Positions 21,810-36,955 of a stretch of 64,000 nt of DNA are shown one piece after another. The position numbers and the translations under genes were made by a program. The DNA lies in contig JACDQD010000011.1 of NCBI GenBank assembly GCA_019843655.1, forward strand, positions 17,092,604 through 17,156,603, read 5' to 3'. The stretch's first letter is position 1. The number at the start of each line of letters is the position of its first letter. This DNA comes from Lethocerus indicus (lineage: Eukaryota; Arthropoda; Insecta; Hemiptera; Belostomatidae). The notes beneath the pieces were generated by a model. The model was given only the letters and a program-made list of their open reading frames with translations. It ran no database searches and was not told where the DNA came from.

Positions 21810-22640
21810 TATGTCCGCGACATGCACCCAACCCGAGTGTACCAACCGTTTTTTTTATTTATTCCGTTAATTCCTTTAATCGCTTATAACGTCTAATAAA
21901 TCGCTTTATTTTCTACCCAAAAATACATTTCCGAACATCCAAATTATATATTATATCGTATTAATCGAAATACCGTTATTTTGTATATTATCGTTCATAC
22001 AAATTTGCCTAATGAAATACACATTTTTAACGGCAAATTTAATAAAATACAAATATCGCGATTTATTCAATTTTTTTCTTATCATTATACAATTGAAAAT
22101 AAAGATCGTGACGCATAATGTGTAATACTGAACTGCGTTTAATACACGAACACTTTGTGCGTGAAAAAAAGTTTAATACTCGAGGAGTCAGTGAAATTAT
22201 TATTTGTAATGAAAAGTAGGCAATAATAATCGTATTTATTCCAAATTTATAAATTTGGAAATACGTGAGTAAAAAAAAACTACATCGGAAGGTTATGCGG
22301 CCAGTCCGCGTTCCTGTACTCACTGCCGTCGAATTTACATCGCGCTGTTTCAAACGTTATACAAATCTCAATCGCCGGTTATATTCTATAATGCCTTGTG
22401 ATTTTATTTTAATCGGGGAAATTTCCGCGAATTTTTCTAGGTTGGTAAAAGACAATAACGTTTTACCGTTCGGAGCTTAGGTATATTATGGGTCGGTTAC
22501 AATTAGAACGAAGAAAATTATTTTCTAGATGGGAAAATAGAATTTCGATTTTTGTTTAATAGCGAAGTTTAGTTTTATACCGAGTTGGACTAAGTAACAG
22601 TCGTGTATATAGTGAAGGATGTCGGTGAGAGTAAAATGGG
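21810..22640. other. Divergent intergenic region RPS16 / FAM102
   Basis: An AT-rich stretch of about 0.8 kb between the RPS16 start (minus) and the GC-rich upstream region of the FAM102-like gene (plus). It probably carries both promoters. The minus-strand ORF at 22063-22353 is low-complexity and not coding-like. No specific element is recognised. Confidence 0.5.
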
Positions 22641-23625
<985 letters not shown>

Positions 23626-25448
23626 AGTCAAATTGTTAACCCATAAAACCCTCATTAAGAACCATCAGTGTTATCGAAATCTAAAATATAATGGAAAGCC
23701 ACAATTTTGCGATTATACACCAGAAATATCTTATTACTTCGAGCTCTACATTTGCATGTAGTAATCAGATTTAAGATACTATTATTAAGATTGGATCCTA
23801 CCATTATATAACAGATACATATGTTTGTTAGGAACTTTTTGTTCCTATCCACATAGGAACATGCACACTTCATTTATACGGATTGTTTCACAATGCTCTT
23901 AAATCATTATTGAATTGTTTTAACGAAATACAGATTAAATACTGCTTGAACCACCAAATCCTGTACAGAAACTGGTTTAAGGTAGCATTTATATGGCTGT
24001 ATTCTATCCTAAAAGGAAAAAAGTTCCAAATCTACAGTTTTATAATTATATTTGAATGTCTCTAATAGTTTTGTTATAGTAGTTGAATAACACTATCAGT
24101 GGCTTAACTTGAATATCCCAGCATTTAATACAGAAACAATATTTTCATTAACTCTGAATTGAATGTCTTTTACATCAATTGTCTCTGGATTTAAATTCAC
24201 GGTGGGGTATTAATTGATCGGAAAATAGTTTTTAACATTCATACCAGTTACTATTTATAATTTTAGTTCAGTATAAACAGTATTTAGGTTGACATCTTAG
24301 TCACAGTTGTGGGGACAAAATTTTATCTTCCACCAATATTTGTATTTCAGCTGAAGTCTCATTTAAATATTTAGCAAACAATACAGCCAAGAAGGAAACT
24401 GGTTTCAAATTACAACCCTCCTGCTTTCACAGATAATGGATGGTATTCTTAAAATTTATTTCAATCATAAAATGCATACAGTTGAGTGGCAAATCGACAG
24501 GTTACAGATTTCTGTTGGAAAGTTATTTTCGTAGACACCAAAAGTTTTATAGAAAATGCACTATTAGCAAAAGGTACATGGAGATAATTGTGTTCAAATA
24601 TAGTCAGGTTATTTTAACTTTAGTGGCTTCTGTTTATATTTGTATTCAGTATATATTATTGTTTAGTTCTGTTAGAGAAGCCTGACTGATAATGAACTTC
24701 ATTAATCCAAAATATTTTTTCATACACACTGGCTGCTTTCCCATGTAAATATGTTGCATTTAAATGATACAGTTTAGATTATTTTTTTAGAATTAAATTT
24801 GGTCAAAGCACTAATGCATTATATCCTTCCCACCCGAATGGATTGCACAATGAAGAACTGAAGTACAGAATTCATATAAGATTTTAAATAGTTTTAAGAG
24901 ATGTTTGTTTTCATGCATACTTAGGCATCTAGAGAATGTGTATTTATGGAGGTTCATATACACAGATTTGAGATTATGTATTATATATTTCTATCAACTT
25001 CTTAGTTCTTTCTAACTAGTTTTAATAGCTCTTACCATTAATAACTAATGCATTTGTTTATGCTGGTTTTTATTTATGTACAATTTGCATTGAACAGAAT
25101 GACTCTGCTGGTATGTGTTTAAATTCCTAGTTAAGAATCTTTAGTTCTGATTGTTGCTTGGTGAATTTGGTTTTTTCCAATAATTGTAATAGATTTGATG
25201 TGTGTTCTTATGATAATTTTTATTAGAATTCTTGGTCCAGTGTCATCCCTCTGATAATTTACATGAGTTGTTAGTGTGAAGTATCAGACTGCATTAGATG
25301 ACAATTGAATAGTTCCAAATGGTAAATTGACTTGAACTATGCGAAAAATAGTGGTTCATGATATTTTTACAGATGAATTTTACTAACCAACTGTTGAATG
25401 AAACATGCGTGCAACAACCGGTCTTGGCAAATGACAAAATAACATCTT

Positions 25449-25685
25449 TCTCTGTTTCTTAGTCGTTTGTGTATAGTCCCTTCTAGGTGGTATGTGAAAA
25501 TCACTACACTACATTTGGACACAACGTTATTTATGTAGCATTGGCAGATCTTAAGAATACTGACACTTAAAATGTTGATGATGGGTTATCTTCAGAAATC
25601 CTCTTTGGAATTTTTTGTCCTATCATTCTCAACTGGTTTTTCCCTCATAGTCTCGCATCATAAAAACCCAGACACATATTTTATC
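25449..25685 (+). repeat. Dispersed repeat, unit 2
   Basis: Second copy of the repeat at 23365-23625, about 2.1 kb downstream. Identity is high over most of its length and falls at both ends. It could be a short transposon or a local duplication. Confidence 0.9.
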
Positions 25686-26461
25686 TCGTTGCAATTCATG
25701 CAATTTCCCAATTCTAGTAAGTAGATATTATAGTAGAATCCACTGTCAGTGATTCCATATGGATTGATTCATACCCTGTCTACTTTATGCAAATTGGTTT
25801 ATTTTGGTTAAGTGATAGGACAGTGTTAATTTGTGGCTAATGGCTATTTTTTGGTTTTATGTCTGCTCACAAATATCACTTTGATTACTGTTCAACTAGA
25901 ACATTTCTTCTATTATGTGTTCTATTTGTTCTACTTACCAAATATTAGAAAATACTTGTGAGCATTGATTGTCTTATAATTTACCCAATCTGCTTCCAAC
26001 TCTAGTTTGATTCCAGGCTAATACCCTGGTTAAGAAATGTATATTTGACTATTTGACATTGCATCCTTACAATTTACTGGTAACTCTCATAAGTTGCCAA
26101 CTTCAACTGAATTTGAGTATATTTTAATTATTTTTTAAGTTGCAACAATAATGTTCTAGAGTTGGACAGAGTTATCTACATATCTGCAGTGTTTTGAATG
26201 CAACTTCTTGTTACATAAATTCAAATTTAATTCATTAAAGCTACATTTTATTTTATAACATGTATCATTTGTTTTTGGTCGATGAAAATAAAAGTGTTTG
26301 ATTTCCCCCATTACATCAGGGTCTTAGAACCAATTTTTTTACCATATCATTTCAAAACACTACACAATTAGATCCGTTATATTAAACTTAATTTTAATAT
26401 CTGTGTATATATGCATATAATTGTATTCTCTATATATTATTTATAGTTGATATTAGAGTTC

Positions 26462-26555
26462 TCGCGATCTCTTTACTCTCGCTGGTTTGGACTTATTCTA
26501 GACCGGTTTCAGTAGATCTGTAAGCCAGTAACGGTAAAAGCTACTGAAGATGGAT
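26462..26555. mobile_element. Palindromic hammerhead element, copy 5 (decayed)
   Basis: CTCTCGCTGGTTTGGAC and CTAGACCGGTTTCAGTAG from the left arm are followed 50 nt later by GCTACTGAAGATGGAT from the right arm. The hammerhead is not intact: the motif after the core diverges (CGTTTCGTTCC). Confidence 0.65.
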
Positions 26556-29500
26556 CGTTTCGTTCCAGTTCATCAGTTCAGATAATCGACGTTGTTCATA
26601 TTTCACATCATCATATTTCATTCGTCGCTTGGTAAAATAACGCTGTTGTTTCGCAAACGGCAGAAGCCGGTCATTAGGAGGGAGCACTTTTCGCTCTTTC
26701 GTTAACGCTTTCCCGAATCGTTCGCGTAAAATAGATTCCCAGAGCTTGTCCCATTCCCTTTTTTTTTTGTTTCCATCCGGCGCAGCTCAACTTTCACCTC
26801 ATCTCCGTTGTCATCTTGTATCCTCAACTCCTTGAGATCCTTACGGGTGGGGGGGGGGGGTTTTACCGCGAAAATGTTTCTCACGATGACAGCGTCGGAG
26901 AACCACACTGAAACGAGAACAGATAAATTAGCGGAAATATAATCAACAGCGGAAAAATCACATGATATTTCTGTCAATAAAATATATAATCGGCACAATA
27001 GAAGCCATATTTTCAGATCAGCTATCTATGGTTTCCAAAGTTCGTGGATCTTTTGTGGGGTGGAGGAATTTTTCGAACTCGAGGACAATAGGCGTACCCT
27101 TTGTAATAATATTAAATATTCAACTAAATTAATATTTTTACGCGAAATTTTTTTTATTATTATATGGCTACAAAATTTTTCCACTAGACGTCCTCTAGAC
27201 TAGATTTTTTTCTACCGCCGACGACACGCGTCTCAACAAGGGCCCCAAAACAAGTCTCTCTAATTAAATGGCCGAACTTGCTGTCTGTCTACAGACGACA
27301 GAAACGCGCGACAAATAATGGCCGTGTCCTCCTATTAGACTTCGCTAATTTTAGTCGGTGACCTAACGCAAACAATAATTGGGTCGGTTTCATTGGCCTT
27401 TGCTAAAAATTTAACTTCGTCTGACTGCAATTCAAATAACGGTTCCGGCAGGAAACCGGTCTATTGGCCTTCGGGAAGTAGAGTCTATAAAGATATTGCA
27501 ATTAAGACGGTACATTGAAACTATTTCAGGGCACGATACCTGTTGGGTTTTCATTCTTTCCCGATTTGGATTTATTACAAGGTTTCGACTTATCGCCATG
27601 TCTCTTCCCGTTTTTTGTACGCCTTCCCCTATCTTCTTGCGAGCTTCCTCAATCCCCTGTGGCCCCCCCGTAAAGCGGATGGTTCAATTTCCGGGGCCTA
27701 ACTCCCAATACACCGGCAATACTACTATTACCCACTTAATTCATTAATCGTGGCGGGAGATTATGTCGAAAAACGGGTAAATTTCAACGATAACAGTGTT
27801 TTTTTTTTGGCTGACTACATGACCTTTGTATATATAGATATAGATAGTACTAGTTTTCCTTTTCTTCGAAGTCTCCTCCTGAGCGAAGAAGAGCGGCGGG
27901 AACATTTGACTCTTGGCCGGGGGAAAGGTCAATTCGGCCTCGTTTAAAACATTCCAAAAGGGCGGCGGTGAATTATGCCCAATGTCGTGCTGAGAAATGC
28001 CCCGCGTCATTGTGTACAACGTTCGGTGTCACCAATTGCACACTTTCATTCTTCGACTGCACTTTATTTACAGCCGTTTGGTGGAAGAGAGAATTCGCTT
28101 TCGAGATAATACAGGATAAACCTACAGGCTATCAGAAGGTTTTTAATTTAATGCAATTTTAAATTGGCCCGAACATTTTTTTCCCCGAACAAAATTCTTT
28201 TCTCACTTCGAATTTCGATACATTTCGGGGTATTTCGTTTGACGCAATGTTACGTACGGATCCTCGCACACACTATATGACCTTCAAACTTTGTACATGA
28301 TTTTACGCGAAATTGTACTATGACAAAAAGAGAATGCTGTGATAAAGCATTGGTTAAAAAAGGTGTTGGCTTTTTCTGGTTTCGTCTGAGGAGTTATTAG
28401 TGTCTGGAGCGGTGTGAGGGGTTGTTGGTTGGAGACTCCCCCTCTATTGGTCTTCGGTCAATATTTGCAGCCACTGTCGAATTCTCTCCGTTCAGATTTC
28501 CCGGATCGCTTTTCCACGCGGGCTTTTTTCCCTCTGCCGAGAATCTGTATTTGTTTATGTTTTCTTCTACCCCATAACCGGATGAAACCGGAGGTATTTG
28601 GGAAAGGTGTATGGGCTCAGCGACTCTACTCAACCAACACAATATATTTTCTGAAAATATTTCTTATTTTAAATTCTTTATTTCGAACAACGCCAATTTG
28701 AATAAGAAATAAAACCGTTATTTTGCGTTTCAATTATTTATTGAAAAAATTTTCTTTTTGCATTTCGTCATTTCAAACACTTTTCTACAACCTCAAAACA
28801 CTCAACTGTCAGGGTGAGAGCACCTCTTTGATATGCAAATAAATTTTTACTCGTATAATGTATAACTATAATAATATATAGAGGCGTACAATATTTTAAT
28901 AATGTATTTCGAGTAAACATATTCCGAATGATTCCTCGGAAATAAGTCAGAAATTATTTCAAACAAATATTACCCTTACTGTGAAGGTTCTATTTCACCC
29001 TGTTACACCTCGCCTGTTTGGTCTCGAGGTAGACTCGGTTGGGGTCTAGGCTTCTCCTTTCCGCATTCCGACAGTAATATTATCGATAAGCCTTCACTAT
29101 AGCAGTGCAACCCTCGTTGGACGAAGCTGTCCCGTTGGAAAAATTAATTTTGAATCTATTGGTGGACAGCCATTACGCTACGACTAGTGCCGGGTTGAAT
29201 GGCCGGTTTCGGGGCATAAAATTTGTTAACATTCCAACGGTGGTTGTTGATTGTTTTTCAAACTTTTGTTCCTGGTCGGTTGTCCAAGAGCCAAGTAGTT
29301 GGAATTCCATTTGGGGTTGTTGGGCAACCGGACTTTCACCAATCGGGTGTCGAATTTCCGAATGTTTCGAAAACATCGATTTTCCTTTTCCCAATTTATA
29401 TTCATCCGTTTCTGTTCCCCAGGACGCGTGGTCCAGCCCGGGTTGCCAAATTTTCACGTTATTTTTTACTCGTTTAAAACAGCCAATGCCCTTGAAGTCA

Positions 29501-29694
29501 ACGGCCCTACTTTGTTGCCGAAATGTTTCGAATTTTAATTTTCGCACAGTTATTATTTATTGATAGCGTGAGTTTTTATTAGTCGTTCGCATTCTTATTT
29601 CTATTTTTACTTTTGCACGCTGACGGCGGCAGTATTTATGCCCTATTATGTACAGCAGTGAAAGTCTGTAACGTTGCCGGAGGCGTAGGTTTAG

Positions 29695-29870
29695 ATCGAG
29701 GTTTAATCGCGCAGAACCCCGAGAATAGAATGAAAAAATAATGTTTCTGACTCTCGCCCATATATAATTTATTGTAGGTTGAAAGAAAATTCGGTTCACC
29801 ACCGGAATTCGAACTCGGGATCTTTCAACGCCATGTGGAATTACAAAATCAGCGTTAGTGCAAGTGTATT
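29695..29870 (-). mobile_element. tRNA-like SINE head
   Basis: On the minus strand CCGAGTTCGAATTCCGG is a good RNA polymerase III B box (29803-29818). It is followed by GGTGAACCGAATTTTCTTTCA, which is very like the sequence after the B box at 41392 (GCGAACCGAATTTCTCTTCA). That shared tail beyond the B box marks a common SINE family. The A box is unclear. Confidence 0.5.
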
Positions 29871-30933
29871 CATTTGTATATTGTAAACAATACACTATGT
29901 ACATTTGATCAAAAATTCTAATTTTGAACATTTGCATAGTTTATTAGCTAGTGTAGCACCGGTATTAACGTGTCTCAGTCATTATTTAGGAGTTCCCGGG
30001 TATTATTTTGTGGAGACGTCTTATGGGGACGAATATCCTCCGTATTTACGCCTTGTGATTCGTTGCTGAGGAAAACGTTGTTGCGAAACCGAAGTAAATA
30101 AGAAAATTAAGTTGAGCTATCGGTTACCCCGTGTTATGTGATCGAAGTTTCTCTTAATTATTGTAACGTCGATAATATGTTTCTCAATTCGTCTTCAGAG
30201 CTCAGCCGCGTTACGCCAGAGTGATTATTTGCTAGTGGTGAGCATCGTGTTAGCATAATTACTCCGGTAATTGGGTCTGCGATACTGGGCCTACACGCCA
30301 CCTCCTCCAGCCTTCGTACGTGTCAAGTTGAGCTGTCGGGAACATGTTTCCCGAAACATTATTAACAAGGCCGGTTAGGCTTTGGTGAACAGAGGGGTTT
30401 TAACGTGTCAAAAACAGACGCGACAGTGTGACTGAAAAAATACATTTTCCAAGGTGAACGCTTTTCAAAACCTGCGAGCTCTAAAACACGGGCATTATCA
30501 AATCCTAGCAACGAAACGGGCAAAATCAGAGTAGGTATGCGACATGACAACCGAAACCACAACGACAGTAGCAGTCTACGTGATTCATAAACCTACTGAT
30601 GTTCTATGTGTTCTATGGTATTTTAAATGTTTTTAGACCAACAGAAATTTCCTGTCTGGGACGTTATCAGCGCCTGGGCCAATCAATCCTTTTCGTTCAG
30701 AGTTTCTTCTTCCTCCGATACGCTCGTGCCTCTGAATCATCGCTTTGTTGTTAGTCTTTAGAACACTAAAACGGAACAGTGAATGTGTGTGTGTGTGTGT
30801 GTATGTGTTTTATGAAAGTGAAATAGCAAGGTTGTTGAAGAACCGTTTCGAGGTTGAAAATGTTGTGCGTAGGAGTAGTGGTGACCGCGGTGTACACTGT
30901 TGGCTCTAACTCGGGTTTTTTTCATCCTATAAA

Positions 30934-30936
<3 letters not shown>

Positions 30937-30986
<50 letters not shown>
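30937..30986. repeat. (TA)n microsatellite
   Basis: TA run of about 50 nt. A GT run lies 135 bp upstream at about 30785-30804. Confidence 0.97.
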
Positions 30987-30990
<4 letters not shown>

Positions 30991-33340
30991 CTATTATTTT
31001 CATGCCGACCAAAATTATATATTTCTATTAGTAGTAGACAACTCGAGCACGCTAAAGGCGTCTGAATGGATTATGGAAGTCGCCTTGTGAATTTTCTCGT
31101 TGATTAAATTCTCATATTTATTTTTGATTATAATCATTTCTCCCCGGGTCAATTCGCAGGGTATTTGCGGAGGGATAAAAAAACCCACCCCCCCCAGCTG
31201 CCAATCGGTCAAACGGTTCTATAGACGTGGGCAAAGATGGGTTATGTTGAGGTGGATATTGAGTGAGGTCGCCGGCAATGATCCCGTTGAAGGGAGATCG
31301 ACGAGAGGACGTTCAGCCCTCTTATCAGCCCTCCTTATCACTGCACATTGTCCCGTCCGCCTCCCTCGTTCCCGTCCTCAACCGGTCTTGCCGGCCCGCC
31401 TGAGATCGCGCTGCTTTTCGCCCTTTTGGTCCGCGGAAAGAAATTGGATCGAACAAATAGTACCGAACCCTGCAAACACTTTCAGCTCCTGAAACCAGGT
31501 CGGAGTCCTCAAATGGTCTATAAGTTATTCGAAGATATATATGACGTCGTGCAGTATGCCAATTTAATTGGTAGTGGCGTTCTTTTGCCTAAACTTATAA
31601 CGAGATGCAGTCACTGTAGTCTGTCGAACTGATTTATATATGTTCCCGTCATATTTGCAATTGAAAGTAAACTGCGTTATTTTGTCGTTATTAATCAGTA
31701 ATGATTGATAACATCGATAAAGATTGAAAAAATTTGCCGTTATTATAGTGTTATTTGAAAATTCACTCGAATCCGGAGTTGTAATCAATCGAGGGATTGC
31801 TATATGTCATTACGGTGGGGATTGAAATCATGGTCCACTTCGTGCACTTTGGTGTGGTGATTCGCCCCCTTTAACGACGCTGGGGGAAGACGAGTGTTGA
31901 GGGGGAAGTGTCGTTGAATGGGCACACGAGGTATACACACGGAAGTGGCCAGAGGAGGAAGTGCCGATGCTCCTGTATAAGGGGCCATCCGCGCGAACAC
32001 CGCCCACCGTGAATAGAAAGAAGTGGCGAGCTACGTGCCACTTCCCTGCACCGTGTAGAAGGGAGACGACCCCTCGTGTAATACGAGCTATTCGCTTATC
32101 GCCCTATACAGTCGTCTGATTATGTTAATTCATGACACCCAACGTGCTAGAATAATGTAAATAGTCGTTTGATATATATTTTTCCTGTCAATAGATTCTA
32201 CTAGGTTATAGAAGTCAAACCATAAAAACAAGTTCATACGAACTTAGTCCAATTGGAGGTTCTTTTGGGACTCCTTATACTGGGCCATTTCTTCATGTTG
32301 TCACATTACTTTTAGATTTGCTTCTGCTTTTCCGAGTCTATCGTATAGAGAATGTACAGTATATGTATAAGAATATCAAAATTTGAAATTTAAACTTAAT
32401 AAATTCGAAACCGCTGGTGGTCAAATTTTTCTGTGTTATTTGTATCCAAATCTTTTGATCTCTTTTAACCCTGTAACTTTCAGGTCACATTTCAATTTAT
32501 CGAGATTTTACCAAATCATCATAGCTTTTTTCTACGACGAATAACGTTGTAAAGACAACGAATATCAATATCAATTTTTTTTCATTTGCATATATAGGTT
32601 TATAATTGCTGATTGTTTGTTCCTCCAATTTTTTTGGATTTAAAATAAAAATTCGGCCCATAGAGGGTCAAGTTACCTCGCACAACTGTTTCGGACCCAA
32701 ATCACCGGCGGAATGTATATTGCAGTTACCTGACAAACCTCCTATAATAAAATTGATGAATCATTGCAGTACTGAACGCGTCATGATTGCAATTACAGGA
32801 TTACATAATACCTTTGGGTTCATTTCACGCCCACACGATACTACGATAAACGGATTTTAAAATTATCGTCCCTTCGGCTGTTCTGCTTTGTTAAATTGAT
32901 ACTGTGGTACATTGCGAAATCCGCCATCTCATTCGCCCGAATTTTTGTTTCGTAATTGAAAACTGATTGAATGCCAGGTCGCCAAAAGTGGCGGCCCACC
33001 GTTTGTATTGTCCGTTGCGGCTCTTGTGTTTCCAATATCATTTATTGGAAATAATTCCGTCCATCCAAGTTTCGAGTGGCTACCGTCGTTCTTTTGATCT
33101 TCGATTAAGTAAGCGTAAAAAAAAAATAATAAACCGGCTTCCTTTTTCTCATTCAGCCAATTTTTCCGAATACGGCGAATCGATAGCCCGTGGATCCCGT
33201 GTTATATGACCGGGATGTCGTAAAAAAATAATGTTTCTCGCCTTATTGTGCCGCGGCGATAAAAAGGAAACGACCAATGCCGGGACGAAACCAGAGGCGT
33301 GAACAGGTTCAATGCATTAACAATAAGTCGGGTGTACAGT

Positions 33341-33394
<54 letters not shown>

Positions 33395-33397
33395 GTG
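33341..33397. repeat. (GA)n microsatellite
   Basis: GA dinucleotide tract with a few interruptions, about 57 nt. Confidence 0.97.
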
Positions 33398-36275
33398 AGT
33401 TTGCTCGCCAGAGATGATGCAAACTGACAGTTTCCTGCCGGGGGCCGTAATATCATCAATTGGCTCGCATACAGCAAGAAATGTACCCCTAATTCTCTCC
33501 TTTATACAGGGGCGTATCGAAGTCGTCGCGCTACGAAAAGTCGGTTGAAATATGAAAAATTCGGGATAATTCCCCAACTGGAACTAGGAGAGGAATTACG
33601 TACGACAGGCTTCGTGAACACCCAGAAAGTAGCGGCGGAATCAACATTTTACTATTTGTAGACAGTTATTAACTATTCTGATTTTAAGTTGCATATATAT
33701 GAAAAAAGTAATCAACAATTTGATAACATGTATTTTGGTCTTGAGGAGTTTCTCAAGAGGGGAATCGAAAATTTGGAGGAAAAGTGGCCGGAGAGTTGTT
33801 GATAATATTGGTTAATATATAGTAGATTAATAATTAAAGTTTCTTAAAATTAATTCCAAAGTCAAAATGTTGATTACTTTTGTGTACCTCTAATATATTA
33901 CAGAACACAACACTCTGCAATCTCGTAGTATCCGTTAGTTATTTTTTATAGAACAAATTTTATTTCCGGTTGCTCCCTATTTTTTTTTAATTGGCTGTAT
34001 TTCTATGTATAATATTGAAATAAAAAACCCAACCGGCTTCGTAAAGTAGAGCGTTGTTTCCTGTTAGCCACAAGCGATCACGGATCCTTCGTTTAATTAG
34101 TGGTATTTCTGTCGTAATGGGGTTTAAGCAATTCAATTAGCTGCAGCCTTGTACGCCATTTGTTTGAGTGTGGATGTTGTTCCGTCTGTTAAAAAGGAAA
34201 CATTTACACCGCGATTTACGCCCCATAACACGCACCGTTTTCTTTCGTATTTCGTTCGCGGTATTCTCCTCCGAATGAGGGAAGAAAGTTCGATAAAATA
34301 ATTTTTTATGAATAGATTTTGCAAACGTTTACGTGCAATCCCAAGTGCGCGCCCCACTAAAAGTGCTACTAAAGATGGCGAGGAGCTAAAAAGGGGCGTA
34401 ATTAAATGATTAAACATCTTCATTATCTCTAGTATTTATTGTATTATTCGTGCAAGAGTTGTGTATTTGTTACGGCTCGCAACCAAAAAAAAAAAATGAA
34501 ACAAAAACAGGCCCATTACTAGTTGGCGAGGCGCCTACATTTCCCAATTGAATTTCATCCAATTGGCCTAGTAATTATCGTCGGCTTGGGGGTGCACTTG
34601 CTGACGACATACCATTTTTTTTTAATTCCTGTATTTGTTTATGTTGAATATTGTACCGAATGTTGCACAACGCGAACTCCGCGGAGCTCCAAACCTTGTA
34701 ACACATTTTTACTTTCTCCTGGCTTCCATTCGTCCATTCTCCATCTACCCTACCCACGGTCTAGATCTGAGGTTCTCAAAGTTTGGGTCAAATATTACAC
34801 CCGTAATGGTGGAATTTTTTATTACCCATCAATTGAGGAGATTTCCCTCAATGATTGATCATAAATTTAGAAATATGCCGCTGTTAGCAAAATCGCTAAT
34901 TAAGTTTTACTAACTCCTAATTATGGATCTTAGGCATGACTTCAGTATGCCCACACGAAGCGATTATGTTCAAAAAAAATATTTTGAGGCCTATTCGGAA
35001 TTAATTGGAATTACGTCACTGCTTCATTACTGAATGCATGAATTTGGACGCGTCAGAGATATGAAAATCTATCATTTGTGCTATCTGAATTGTTTTGTGC
35101 CGCTCCCCCTATATCGATTCATTGCATCTGCGCTGCCAGTATAAAGGGCGGTTGAAGCCCTTCACCAGCTCTAAGGGTATCCCCTGGACCCCTATGTGTG
35201 TCTATACATATACATATACACTGTGTGTGTGTGCGTGTGTTAGAGTTTGATGTATATGCGCGCGCACTGTCTGTTCGTCTGCGAATGTGATGCATATTTT
35301 CACGCTTACCAAAGGCTGGAGCTATTCCAAAATTCCATTGCGGCAAAAGTTTCACCAGACATCCAATCTTACACACACACACACACACGCGCACGCACAG
35401 ACAAGACAGCGCATTCACTTGCCATTGCGCTAATCACTTTCCCCTACTACAACAATTTTCCCAATTTTTACCCTTATTATCCTTATGTACACCCTCCTAC
35501 ATTCATTACAGCTCTTCATTTACTATGCAAATATGCTAATATGCCTATAGCGTTCCGCCTGCGGGGTCACTTCGTTCAATATTTATTCTAACTATTTGGG
35601 GAACGAACTGGACGTCCCTTATTCGACTAGCACTCGATCTCTACGTATAGCATATGGAATCGCAGTTTGACTACTTTTCAAACCTTAAGTTGAATCATAG
35701 CGATAATTTTACAGCAGCTAAATGTGCTGAAATGCATGACGGTTATTTGGCCTTCGGTTCAGTGATAAGGTAGATAAGATTTCCCCATCCCCCCCTCCCC
35801 ACTATCGCTTTCGAGGGCCTATCCTTCCCCGAGCACCTCCCGTTATCCCAGAGATCGTCCTACACGTCCGGGATCCACTTTCTTTAACCGCACTCGTAAC
35901 GAGTTTTTATCGGAAATCATTTGAAAAAATACTTGAGCTTTGTCCAATAACTCGGTTTCTGAGCTCTGTCGATCGGGCGACGCGGCTGATACGGTCGGAA
36001 TTTAACCTCAATTACAAAAATCAACCGACTAAGTGAAGTCATATTATGTGATAGTGAAAATAAATGACTATATTCAAATTTTATTTACGTATTATTATTT
36101 TAACTTAATATTTAGTAAAATTTATTAAATCTTGACGTTAGATCAATTGTATTGCGGTTGTAGTATTCTAATCAGGCAGGGAGAGGTAAAAGAAAAAAGT
36201 GTTTCAAACGGTCTCACATAGAACCGTATTGCTATTGAATTGAATCCAAGAGTTAATTCACACGAGGTATCTTAA

Positions 36276-36955
36276 CTCGTTCTCTACCAACCGTCACATA
36301 TATGTGATACGGCTTTTTTTTACCACAGCCCAACGTCACACATATGTGACAGATATTTTTGCACAATTTACAAAGGCATGTTTGAACATGTAGAGTATTG
36401 AACACAATTGTTAAGTTCTAAAAGTGTATGAAGTCTGTATTCGGTCTGCTCTAGCATTAGATTATTTAGAGTCCTTATAACAGTTGAATAGGTCGTTTTA
36501 GCAGGGTTAGTGAAATTAACGGGCAATAAGTTAAATTTAAAAAGGAAAAGATTTTGCGAAGCAAAATTATTAAAATTGTTACGTAAGTAGCTAGATATAA
36601 GCGAGCTATAAAAATTATTATTACATTTAATAGTTTTTAACAGAAACATATCTCTCGACAAAATGACGAATTTTCGTAAAATAAAATGAATTTCGTATCG
36701 ATAAATTGTATTTATGTTTTTTCGTCTTATAATCAATTTCTTCTAATTTAATGTGACACGTGGGCTACAACGTTTAGTTTTTATCTATAGCCCGGCGTCA
36801 CATATTTCTGTCAGTTTAAAAGAATACTTATTTTAGTTTTTTAGACTGTTCTAAATACACACACATAAAATCTATTCCAATTGATTTCATATAATCGCGA
36901 AAACAATCTTGGGCTATGGTGGATGTTTTCTCCAGAAGAGCCTGGTAGCGAACTG
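36276..36955. mobile_element. piggyBac-like MITE, 680 bp, TTAA-flanked
   Basis: TTAA at 36272-36275 and 36956-36959 flanks imperfect terminal inverted repeats: left CTCGTTCTCTACCA, right (reverse complement) CCAGTTCGCTACCA, 11 of 14 positions matching. Near the left end are two palindromes, GTCACATATATGTGA and GTCACACATATGTGAC. A related GTCACATAT lies near 36793. TTAA target sites and subterminal palindromes are typical of piggyBac-related non-autonomous elements. The minus-strand ORF inside (36368-36736) is AT-rich and shows no transposase motif. Confidence 0.7.

Noticed and set aside
29105..29563. Overlapping ORFs of 152 (+) and 124 (-) codons
   Set aside because: No known domain, no plausible splice context, no matching second copy in the window.
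36368..36736. ORF of 122 codons inside the first piggyBac-like MITE
   Set aside because: AT-rich, Asn/Phe/Leu-heavy, with no transposase catalytic motif visible.
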